Shown: positions 8,789-15,733 of the stretch, piece by piece | How positions within the stretch are numbered: position 1 is the first letter of the stretch | Layout of the letters: each line of letters opens with the position of its first letter | DNA from: an uncultured Tenacibaculum sp. | Lineage (GTDB): Bacteria; Bacteroidota; Bacteroidia; Flavobacteriales; Flavobacteriaceae | Length of the DNA: 64,000 nucleotides | Direction of reading: 5' to 3' | Assembly: GCA_947504185.1 (NCBI GenBank) | Contig: CANNGJ010000003.1 | Coordinates: 122,655-186,654, forward strand | Notes under the pieces: generated by a model | The model's input: only the letters and a program-made list of their open reading frames with translations | Databases searched by the model: none | What the model was told of the DNA's origin: nothing | Made by a program: the position numbers and the translations under genes

Positions 8789-8959
8789 ATGAAAAGATTA
8801 TCTCTAGAAGATTTTAAAACAAAATCTGAAAACACAAAAGAATTAGAAAGCTTAACTGGTGGTATATTAGGTGCTTGTCACTGTTGTGCTGATGGAGAAC
8901 ATAATATTGGTACTTGTGACACCAGAGATCCTAATGGAAAAGTCATTGTACTAAAATAA
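8789..8959 (+). CDS. RiPP precursor peptide 2 (GG leader, four-Cys core)
   Basis: A 56-residue gene found by reading the sequence directly. Its first 29 residues copy precursor 1 apart from Gln to Glu at residue 14 and Asn to Ser at residue 21, ending SLTGG. The core starts ILGACHCC and continues ADGEHNIGTC to VIVLK, giving four Cys and two His in 31 residues. The Cys-His after GG is shared with all other precursors. It follows precursor 1 by 47 bases and precedes a terminator-like hairpin, so the two precursors probably form an abundant short transcript ahead of the exporter. Confidence 0.78.
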   Translation: MKRLSLEDFKTKSENTKELESLTGGILGACHCCADGEHNIGTCDTRDPNGKVIVLK

Positions 8960-8995
8960 TACAATGATTTAAAACTTATTAAATTTATAATAATC

Positions 8996-9022
8996 AAGCA
9001 ATCTTATCTAAGATTGCTTTTT
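8996..9022 (+). terminator. Attenuator-like terminator between precursors and exporter
   Basis: A 10-bp perfect stem AAGCAATCTT / AAGATTGCTT (8996-9005, 9010-9019) with loop ATCT, followed by a five-T run. It lies just before the exporter start, as expected if precursor mRNA is made in excess over exporter mRNA by partial read-through. Confidence 0.75.
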
Positions 9023-9032
9023 AGATTAATAA

Positions 9033-11246
9033 ATGCTAAAGAAAAAGAAAAAGTTTCCCTTCTACAAACAATATGACAGAACGGATTGTGGACCTACTTG
9101 TTTAAGAATGATTGCCAAACACTATGGCAAATTATATTCTCAAGATTATTTAAGAAATGTTTGTTATTTAACCAGTGAGGGGGTTTCTGTTGCTGGTATA
9201 ACAGAAGGTGCTGAAGCTATTGGGTTAAAAACTCTTCCAGTAAATGTTACATGGGAAACTTTACAAAAACAAGCTCCATTACCTTGTATTGCACATTGGA
9301 GGCAAAGACATTTTGTAATAGTACATAAAATTGAAAATGACAAAGTTTTTGTTGCAGACCCAGATCACGGGTTAATTACTTACAACAAAGAAGAATTCAT
9401 TGAAGGCTGGCAAAACACTAAATATCTATCTAATTCAAATGAAGGCTTATTAATTCTTATTGAGCCTTCACCAGAATTTTACAAGAAAGACACCGATAAG
9501 AAAGATGATACTGGGTTTAAAACCCTAATACCTTATTTAAAACCTTATAAAAAATATATTTCCCAACTATTTATAGGTTTATTTGTTGGAAGTATAATCC
9601 AATTGATATTTCCTTTTTTAACTCAATCAATTGTCGACAAAGGAATTAACTATAGGGACATTAATTTTATTCACTTAATTTTAATAGCACAACTAATGCT
9701 TTTCGTATCACAATCTGGTGTTAGTGTTATTAGAAGTTGGTTAGTTTTAATTGTTGGAGCAAGAATTAACATCTCTTTAGCTTCTGACTTTCTTATAAAA
9801 ATGGTAAAACTCCCTATTAGTTTTTTTGATTCTAAAATTACAGGAGATGTTTTACAAAGAATGCAAGATTCTAGAAGAATAGAAACTTTTTTAACAACTT
9901 CTCCAAACTCTATTTTCTCTATTTTCAATTTAATTATTTTTTTAGGAATTCTTTTTTATTACAATTATAAAATATTCTTGATATTTCTTTTAGGAGCTAC
10001 CTTATATATCTTATGGATATTGATATTCATGAAAAAAAGAGCTCAACTAGAATATCGCCGATTTGACCAAGCTTCAGGTAATTCTAGTAGTCTGATACAA
10101 ATTGTAAACGGGATTCAAGAAATAAAAATTAACAATTCGGAAAGAAGAAGAAGATGGGATTGGGAACAAGTTAGAATTAAACTTTATAGAATATCTCTAG
10201 AATCTTTAAAACTAAATCAACTTCAAGGAATTGGTGCTAATTCAATAAATGAATTAAAGAATATTTTTATTTCTTATGTAGCAGCAGTATCTGTTATAGA
10301 AGGACAAATGACTTTAGGTATGATGTTGGCTGTACAATATATTATTGGACAGTTAAATGTACCACTGGTTACTTTGGTTAATTTTTTCACAGAAGCTCAA
10401 GATGCTAAAATTAGCTTAGACAGAATGAATGAAGTTCATTTACAAAAAAATGAAGATGAAGAAGAGTTTTATCAAAAAGATTTCAACTCCAATCAAGATA
10501 TCATTATTAAAAACTTGTCTTTTAGATATGGTGGTACAAAATCTTCTTTAGTTTTAAATAAAATAAATATAGTTGTTCCTAATGGAAAAACTACGGCTAT
10601 AGTTGGCGAAAGTGGAAGTGGAAAGACGACTTTATTAAGATTACTTTTAAAACTATATAAACCAACTGAAGGAAAAATAAAATTAGGAAATACAGATATT
10701 ACAAATCTAAAATCATCAGATTGGCGTTCTAAATGTGGGGTTGTTATGCAAGATGGTTATATATTTTCGGATACTATTGCTAGAAATATTACAGAATCTA
10801 GTTCAGAAGGAATTATCAATAAAGAAAAATTAACTAAAGCAGTACAAACTGCAAATATTGAAGAGTTAATTGAGAGACTACCAGCTGGCTACAATACCAG
10901 AATAGGTCCAGCAGGAAGTAGTGGAGTGAATTTAAGTGGTGGACAACGTCAACGAATTTTAATTGCAAGAGCAATTTATAAAAATCCAGATTTTTTATTT
11001 TTTGATGAGGCTACTAGTGCTTTAGATGCTAATAATGAATCTACTATCATGAAAAACTTAAACAATTTTATGGAAGGAAAAACTTCTATCGTTATTGCAC
11101 ATAGATTAAGTACTGTTAGAAATGCTGATCAAATTATAGTTTTAGATAAAGGAGAAATTGTTGAAGTAGGAAACCATAAAAGTTTAATTAATAGTAAAGG
11201 GTATTACTTTAGATTAGTTAAGAATCAACTTGAATTAGGAAAATAA
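9033..11246 (+). CDS. Peptidase-containing ABC transporter (C39 peptidase, exporter)
   Basis: A 737-residue PCAT protein. The N-terminal C39 cysteine peptidase (about 8-140) shows the catalytic C19 (DCGPTC), H93 (RHFVIV) and D109 (ADPDHG), so it should be active and cut leaders after GG. A six-helix exporter domain (about 170-470) follows. The nucleotide-binding domain has Walker A GESGSGKTT near 525-533, signature LSGGQRQR near 632 and Walker B FLFFDEA near 654. It would remove leaders of the four precursors and move cores across the inner membrane. The HlyD adaptor starts 2 bases after its stop. No TolC gene is nearby, so a chromosomal TolC is presumably used. Confidence 0.95.
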   Translation: MLKKKKKFPFYKQYDRTDCGPTCLRMIAKHYGKLYSQDYLRNVCYLTSEGVSVAGITEGAEAIGLKTLPVNVTWETLQKQAPLPCIAHWRQRHFVIVHKIENDKVFVADPDHGLITYNKEEFIEGWQNTKYLSNSNEGLLILIEPSPEFYKKDTDKKDDTGFKTLIPYLKPYKKYISQLFIGLFVGSIIQLIFPFLTQSIVDKGINYRDINFIHLILIAQLMLFVSQSGVSVIRSWLVLIVGARINISLASDFLIKMVKLPISFFDSKITGDVLQRMQDSRRIETFLTTSPNSIFSIFNLIIFLGILFYYNYKIFLIFLLGATLYILWILIFMKKRAQLEYRRFDQASGNSSSLIQIVNGIQEIKINNSERRRRWDWEQVRIKLYRISLESLKLNQLQGIGANSINELKNIFISYVAAVSVIEGQMTLGMMLAVQYIIGQLNVPLVTLVNFFTEAQDAKISLDRMNEVHLQKNEDEEEFYQKDFNSNQDIIIKNLSFRYGGTKSSLVLNKINIVVPNGKTTAIVGESGSGKTTLLRLLLKLYKPTEGKIKLGNTDITNLKSSDWRSKCGVVMQDGYIFSDTIARNITESSSEGIINKEKLTKAVQTANIEELIERLPAGYNTRIGPAGSSGVNLSGGQRQRILIARAIYKNPDFLFFDEATSALDANNESTIMKNLNNFMEGKTSIVIAHRLSTVRNADQIIVLDKGEIVEVGNHKSLINSKGYYFRLVKNQLELGK

Positions 11247-11248
11247 AC

Positions 11249-12538
11249 ATGAAAAAAATTGATTTATTAGATGAAAGAAGTGATTATGTAAAGGAAGTTT
11301 TAGAAACACCTCCTAATTCAATAATCACTTGGGGGAATACTTTTTTTTTAGGGTTTATGATATTAATTCTATTATTAAGTTGGTTTATTAAATATCCCGA
11401 TATTGTAACTTCAGAAATTGTTTTAACAACTAATACACCACCAATATTTTTAGCTTCTAAAACAGAAGGAAAAATAGATACTATATTAAAGAAAAACAAT
11501 CAAACTATTAATACTGATGAATGGATTGCTATAGTTGGGAGCAATGCTAATTTAGATGATATTTTAACTTTAAAAAAAAACATAGATACTGTCACTAAAC
11601 TTAATTACAATATTGAAGATATTACAAAAGTTAATTTCCCTATTTTAAATGTTGGGGAAATTCAATCTAGCTATAATAGTCTTGTTAAATCCATTGAAAA
11701 ATTTAAACATCATGAACGAAATGGCAATTTTAATATCCAACAGAGCTTAAACAAATTGCAAGTACACGAATATAATAACCTTTTAAAAGGAGCTAGAAGG
11801 GATAAAGAAATATCTATTAAAGAGCTAGAAGTTGTAAAAAAAGATCTTAAGAGAAATAAAATTCTTTTAGAAAAGGGCGTTATATCTCAAAAAGATTTTG
11901 AAAATATAGAACTAAGACACTTACAATCTATTAGAACTGTTGAAGGAAAAACGTCTAGAATAAGTCAACTTAAATCTGAAAAATCATCTTTTAAAAGCAC
12001 AGGAAATAATTTGGTGTTTGGAGAGGAGCAAATTCAACTTAACTCAGAACTTGATATACTTGAAGCTATTAAACTAACAGAATTGGCTTTTATTGAATGG
12101 ATAAAAAAACATGTATTAGTAAGTACGGTTAAAGGAAAAATAAGTTTTTTAGATTTTTTCTCAGAAAATCAATATGTTACAAATGGTAAAATTTTAGTTT
12201 CAGTAATACCTAACCATAATAATCAAGACTATTTTGGTGTTGCGAAAATGCCAATCGTTAATTCTGGGAAAGTAAAGTTAAATCAAAAAGTAAATATTAA
12301 ACTACTGGGATATCCTGAAAAAGAATATGGTATGGTATTAGGTACAATTGATAATATAGCTGATATACCTAATGATGATAAATACTTAGTGAAAGTAAAA
12401 TTAAACCAAGGCTTAAAAACAACATTCAACAAAGAGATTACTTTTAAGCAAAACATAAAAGGTTCTGCTGAAATTATCACTGATGACCTTAGGTTAATTG
12501 AGCGTTTTATTTATACTTTAACCCAAGCATTTCAATAA
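11249..12538 (+). CDS. HlyD-family periplasmic adaptor of the peptide exporter
   Basis: A 429-residue protein with a short cytosolic N-terminus and one transmembrane helix (about 30-50). A lipoyl-like half-motif follows (SKTEGKIDTIL), then a long coiled-coil hairpin (about 100-250) and a beta-barrel C-terminus. This is the membrane-fusion-protein layout that joins a PCAT exporter to an outer membrane TolC channel. It is two bases downstream of the exporter, so the pair is translated together. The next gene begins after 7 bases, extending the operon to the HQxxH protein. Confidence 0.9.
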   Translation: MKKIDLLDERSDYVKEVLETPPNSIITWGNTFFLGFMILILLLSWFIKYPDIVTSEIVLTTNTPPIFLASKTEGKIDTILKKNNQTINTDEWIAIVGSNANLDDILTLKKNIDTVTKLNYNIEDITKVNFPILNVGEIQSSYNSLVKSIEKFKHHERNGNFNIQQSLNKLQVHEYNNLLKGARRDKEISIKELEVVKKDLKRNKILLEKGVISQKDFENIELRHLQSIRTVEGKTSRISQLKSEKSSFKSTGNNLVFGEEQIQLNSELDILEAIKLTELAFIEWIKKHVLVSTVKGKISFLDFFSENQYVTNGKILVSVIPNHNNQDYFGVAKMPIVNSGKVKLNQKVNIKLLGYPEKEYGMVLGTIDNIADIPNDDKYLVKVKLNQGLKTTFNKEITFKQNIKGSAEIITDDLRLIERFIYTLTQAFQ

Positions 12539-12545
12539 ATTATTT

Positions 12546-13700
12546 ATGGATTTTTTCACAAACTATGAAAAACATCATTTAAAAGTAGTTGACACTTTAA
12601 AATCTGCCTTATATCAAAAAGACAACTCCATTTTTGATAAGTTAGATTTTTATGATGATGAAATTTACAAAGAACCTTTATTATTTTCATGTATAAATAG
12701 CCCTGATTATAATTTATGGATAAACTCTTTAATAGCGGGCTTAACAAAGTCAAAAGCTATTAATGATATCCAAATCCCTGTTTATGATAAAACGGTTTAC
12801 ATTCCTGATGTAGGGTATTTTACTTTTGAAGAAGATAATTTAAAACTAGTTAACTATAAATTTGAGAATAATCAATTTATTTTTACTTCTAAGAGTAAAA
12901 AGTTAAATTACATCTACAAAAAAATTAAAAAGACAGATGAAGGAATAGAGTTTCTTGAATTCAATCATCCTTTACTAAAAAACATGTTTGTAAATGAACA
13001 AGGGCAAATTGTTGATGTTATGATTTCCTCAAAACAAACATACAATGAGGAATATATACTTAATTTTAATAAAGCTCTTGTAAAAATCAAGAAAACATAC
13101 CCCGAGTATTTTAATTTAATAAAAAAGTATATTAAAAAAGTAGTTTTTTATAACGGAAAATCTAACTCATTTGCTTCAATACAAGCCCATGGCGCTGCTT
13201 TTTTTAATGTTAGTCATGGTAATAGTGAAATATTTTTTTTAGATAACATATTACACCAATGCGCTCATGTATTTTTCAATACTCTAACATTAGACAAAGG
13301 TGAATTATTTAAACTACCTTATAATTCAGATTTATCAACTTTTACGGAAGATATAGACGACAAAGGATTTTCATTATACGACAGGTTCCATGGTTTATTT
13401 ACACAAACAAACATTAATATTTGTTTTGATAAATGTTTAAAAGAAAATTTATATTCTGGTGATGATTATCTTGAGTTTATAGCCAAATTCACTAGTAATA
13501 TGAGTCGTTTTGATATTGCTATTAAAAAGTTTAATAAAGAAAAGAAATATAAAAAAGAAGGATTAGAATGGTTTACTTTTTTTTATAAGACATTTCAGAA
13601 TATTTTTAATGACAACAAAAGCGAACTACTTAAATATAAAGTGTCTAATCAGCCTTATGTTTTTGATTTTGACTTATTTAAAAAAACAAATAATCTGTAG
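12546..13700 (+). CDS. HExxH-type peptide-modification enzyme homologue with HQxxH site
   Basis: A 384-residue protein resembling, in overall order, proteins annotated as HExxH-motif putative peptide maturases (2-oxoglutarate-dependent peptide beta-hydroxylase type). These carry an H-E-x-x-H helix, then an acidic or aromatic stretch, then a conserved H-G. Here the site is HQCAH (H237-H241), so the Glu is Gln. It is followed by FKLPYNSDLSTFTEDID and DRFHG (H282). Two helix His plus H282 could still make a three-His metal site. It is translationally close to the exporter genes and is a candidate core-modifying enzyme. Family assignment is by remembered motif order, not search; an inactive or binding-only homologue is possible. 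Confidence 0.55.
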   Translation: MDFFTNYEKHHLKVVDTLKSALYQKDNSIFDKLDFYDDEIYKEPLLFSCINSPDYNLWINSLIAGLTKSKAINDIQIPVYDKTVYIPDVGYFTFEEDNLKLVNYKFENNQFIFTSKSKKLNYIYKKIKKTDEGIEFLEFNHPLLKNMFVNEQGQIVDVMISSKQTYNEEYILNFNKALVKIKKTYPEYFNLIKKYIKKVVFYNGKSNSFASIQAHGAAFFNVSHGNSEIFFLDNILHQCAHVFFNTLTLDKGELFKLPYNSDLSTFTEDIDDKGFSLYDRFHGLFTQTNINICFDKCLKENLYSGDDYLEFIAKFTSNMSRFDIAIKKFNKEKKYKKEGLEWFTFFYKTFQNIFNDNKSELLKYKVSNQPYVFDFDLFKKTNNL

Positions 13701-13721
13701 CTTTAAAAACTAATAAATAAA

Positions 13722-13753
13722 TTTGGTGCTTTCTTCTTGTATATATATATTTG
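13722..13753 (+). promoter_or_regulatory. Bacteroidota-type promoter for precursor 3
   Basis: TTTG (13722-13725) and TATATTTG (13746-13753, matching TAnnTTTG) with a 20-base spacer, the arrangement of housekeeping promoters in this phylum. It lies about 100 bases before precursor 3, which would thus have its own start and a long leader. Confidence 0.6.
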
Positions 13754-13850
13754 AGTGCTATGTTAAATAAAAATGTCATAAAAAAACTCTTTTTAGATTT
13801 TATTCTACATAAGCAAAAAATATTTTATTAATTTAATATCTTTTAAAACT

Positions 13851-14039
13851 ATGGAAAGATTATCTTTAAACGATTTCAAAGCGAAATCAAATGAATCAAA
13901 CGAATTAGAAAATTTAACAGGTGGGATTTTAGGAGCTTGTCATTGTTATGTTTGTGACAAAGTAGAAGTAGGTCACTCGATTGGTGATGGGGCTGCAAAT
14001 CTTGGTGAAATTATAGCTCATTGGATGGGTTGGCATTAA
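13851..14039 (+). CDS. RiPP precursor peptide 3 (GG leader)
   Basis: A 62-residue peptide with leader MERLSLNDFKAKS... LENLTGG, a clear relative of precursors 1 and 2. The core opens ILGACHCYVC and continues with a Gly- and Ala-rich helix-like stretch (GDGAANLGEIIAHWMGWH). It contains three Cys and four His, and the ACH motif after GG is again present. It has its own promoter upstream and a terminator hairpin downstream, so it is expressed independently of the exporter operon. The hydrophobic tail could be membrane-active; that is inference. Confidence 0.8.
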   Translation: MERLSLNDFKAKSNESNELENLTGGILGACHCYVCDKVEVGHSIGDGAANLGEIIAHWMGWH

Positions 14040-14062
14040 TATAAACCTCAGCAACAATGTAC

Positions 14063-14098
14063 AGATGGCTTTAATTTATAATTACAGCCATCTTCTTT
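14063..14098 (+). terminator. Terminator after precursor 3
   Basis: AGATGGCT (14063-14070) pairs with AGCCATCT (14086-14093), followed by TCTTT. It overlaps the first ATG (14065) of the downstream frame, which argues that the membrane protease really starts at 14113. Confidence 0.65.
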
Positions 14099-14112
14099 AT
14101 CTAATAAATTTT

Positions 14113-14727
14113 ATGAAAGTCTTTATTCAAAATATACTATACACTTTATTAGTAGTAATTATTGGTGTTTTAGTAATCCTTTTTTTTAGTTTTTTAACCA
14201 AAGAATATAGTTTAAGAAATATGAGTGATTTATCAGGATTCTTATCTAGGTTAATCGGTCTATTAACTGTTATTATCATTGCAAAGTCTTTCAATCTTTT
14301 TAATTCTTTTTTCTCTGAAAAACTTAAATCTAAACATATATTTTGGGTAGTTTCCTTGAGTTTAATCTATATTTTTATCTCTAACATTATCCCTTTCTTG
14401 ATATTTGGAGATTTTTTTAGAGGTGACAATGAACTATCCTTCTTAAATTATTTTGATTATTTTTTAATAACACCATTTTTAGAAGAATTGTTTTTTCGTG
14501 GAGTTATTCAAAAGAAATTTAATAAGCACTTCAATTGGTACATTGCCATAATTTTGACTTCTTTATTGTTTCCTTTAATTCACTCTAACTTTGACCAATA
14601 CTTTTTTTATTTTCTGTTTAGTATTTTTTCTGGATATTTATTCTACAAGTTTAATTCTCTAAAAGCAAGTTTTTTATTTCATGCCTTTTCCAATATATTA
14701 GCATCTATTATTTATCATTTTTTTTAA
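14113..14727 (+). CDS. CPBP-family intramembrane glutamic protease (CAAX/Abi type)
   Basis: A 204-residue integral membrane protein. The family motifs are present: E124-E125 and R129 (EELFFRG), F153-x3-H157 (FPLIH) and H190-x3-N194 (HAFSN). I chose ATG 14113 because the earlier ATG at 14065 falls within the terminator of precursor 3. In bacteriocin loci such proteins often act as self-immunity factors or take part in maturation. Its place between precursors 3 and 4 suggests one of these roles here. The start remains slightly uncertain. Confidence 0.8.
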   Translation: MKVFIQNILYTLLVVIIGVLVILFFSFLTKEYSLRNMSDLSGFLSRLIGLLTVIIIAKSFNLFNSFFSEKLKSKHIFWVVSLSLIYIFISNIIPFLIFGDFFRGDNELSFLNYFDYFLITPFLEELFFRGVIQKKFNKHFNWYIAIILTSLLFPLIHSNFDQYFFYFLFSIFSGYLFYKFNSLKASFLFHAFSNILASIIYHFF

Positions 14728-14780
14728 AATCAATAGATAAACCCTAAGAAAATATTTTATTAATTTAAATCTTTAAAATT

Positions 14781-14921
14781 ATGGAAAGATTATTTTTAAA
14801 TGATTTCAAAATGAAATCAGAAAACACACAAGAATTAGAAAGTTTAACTGGCGGTGTTTTGGGTACTTGTCATGTCGACTACAGTAAACCGGGGATGGAT
14901 CTTACGTTTATCCTTGGGTAA
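14781..14921 (+). CDS. RiPP precursor peptide 4 (short GG-leader peptide)
   Basis: A 46-residue gene read directly from the sequence. The leader MERLFLNDFKMKS... LESLTGG matches the other precursors. The core is only 21 residues, opens VLGTCHVDY and ends DLTFILG. It keeps the Cys-His after GG but has no other Cys. Its upstream 30 bases (ATATTTTATTAATTTAA and following) copy those of precursor 3, so the two arose by duplication including the 5' leader. It lies just upstream of the CmoA-like gene. Confidence 0.75.
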   Translation: MERLFLNDFKMKSENTQELESLTGGVLGTCHVDYSKPGMDLTFILG

Positions 14922-15013
14922 TTACTATTCCTGAATAATATTTTAAAAAATAAAACTTAAACCAAAAAGGATCGTTAAGAGACTATTAACATTCCTTTAT
15001 TTTTTTGAACAGC

Positions 15014-15724
15014 ATGAAGAGCACAGGAGATAATATAAAAACTAAAAATGCTAATTGGTCATTTTCTGGTAATGTGCCAAATAATTTTGATAATCATGTT
15101 GGCAAATCAGTACCTATGTATAAAGAGGGTCATGATTTAGTTTGTAGATTAAGTGATTTTTTTCTGTCTGATAATTCAAAATGTTACGAAATAGGCAGCA
15201 GTACAGGAGAGCTTACAAAAAAGCTTTCAAATCATAATATTAATAAGAAGATAAATTTTATTGGCATAGACCCAATAATAGAAATGATAGGCGTTGCAAA
15301 TGAAAAATGTAAAGATGTTCCTAATATTTCTTTCATTTGTGATGATATTCTTAATATTGAATTGGAAAAATCTGATTTAATAATTTCATATTATACCATT
15401 CAATTTATAAAACCTAGAGTAAGGCAATTAGTGTTTGATAAAATTTACGAATCTTTAAATTGGGGAGGTGCATTTATTCTTTTTGAAAAAGTTAGAGCAT
15501 GTGATGCTCGTTTTCAAGATATGATGACAGCTTTATATACAGACTATAAATTAGAACAAGGCTACAATGAAGAACAAATTATTTCAAAAACAAGAAGTTT
15601 AAAAGGAGTGCTAGAACCTTTTTCAACCCAAGGAAATTTAGACTTATTAAAAAGAGCAGGGTTTACAGATATAACTTCTGTATTTAAATATGTTTCATTC
15701 GAAGGCTTTTTAGCTATTAAATAA
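15014..15724 (+). CDS. CmoA-like SAM enzyme (putative carboxy-SAM synthase)
   Basis: A 236-residue class I SAM-binding protein; motif I is YEIGSSTGEL (58-67). It follows E. coli CmoA almost end to end as I recall it. Shared features are W-x-F near the start, SVP-x-Y, (F/Y)T-(L/I)-QF-(L/I)-x-P, DKIY-x-x-LN-x-GGA, EK after a strand, D(F/Y)K-x-x-x-GY, and a C-terminal F-x-x-(L/F)-x-A-(L/I)-K. CmoA makes carboxy-SAM from SAM and prephenate. Near the CmoA Arg199 (KRS) this protein reads KTRS, so the Arg may be shifted by one. ATG 15014 is preferred over TTG 15005. The next gene starts 9 bases after its stop. Confidence 0.75.
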   Translation: MKSTGDNIKTKNANWSFSGNVPNNFDNHVGKSVPMYKEGHDLVCRLSDFFLSDNSKCYEIGSSTGELTKKLSNHNINKKINFIGIDPIIEMIGVANEKCKDVPNISFICDDILNIELEKSDLIISYYTIQFIKPRVRQLVFDKIYESLNWGGAFILFEKVRACDARFQDMMTALYTDYKLEQGYNEEQIISKTRSLKGVLEPFSTQGNLDLLKRAGFTDITSVFKYVSFEGFLAIK

Positions 15725-15733
15725 TATTAAAAA

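Noticed and set aside
14065..14112. Upstream start for the CPBP gene
   Set aside because: It lies in the terminator stem of precursor 3; the family N-terminus fits 14113.
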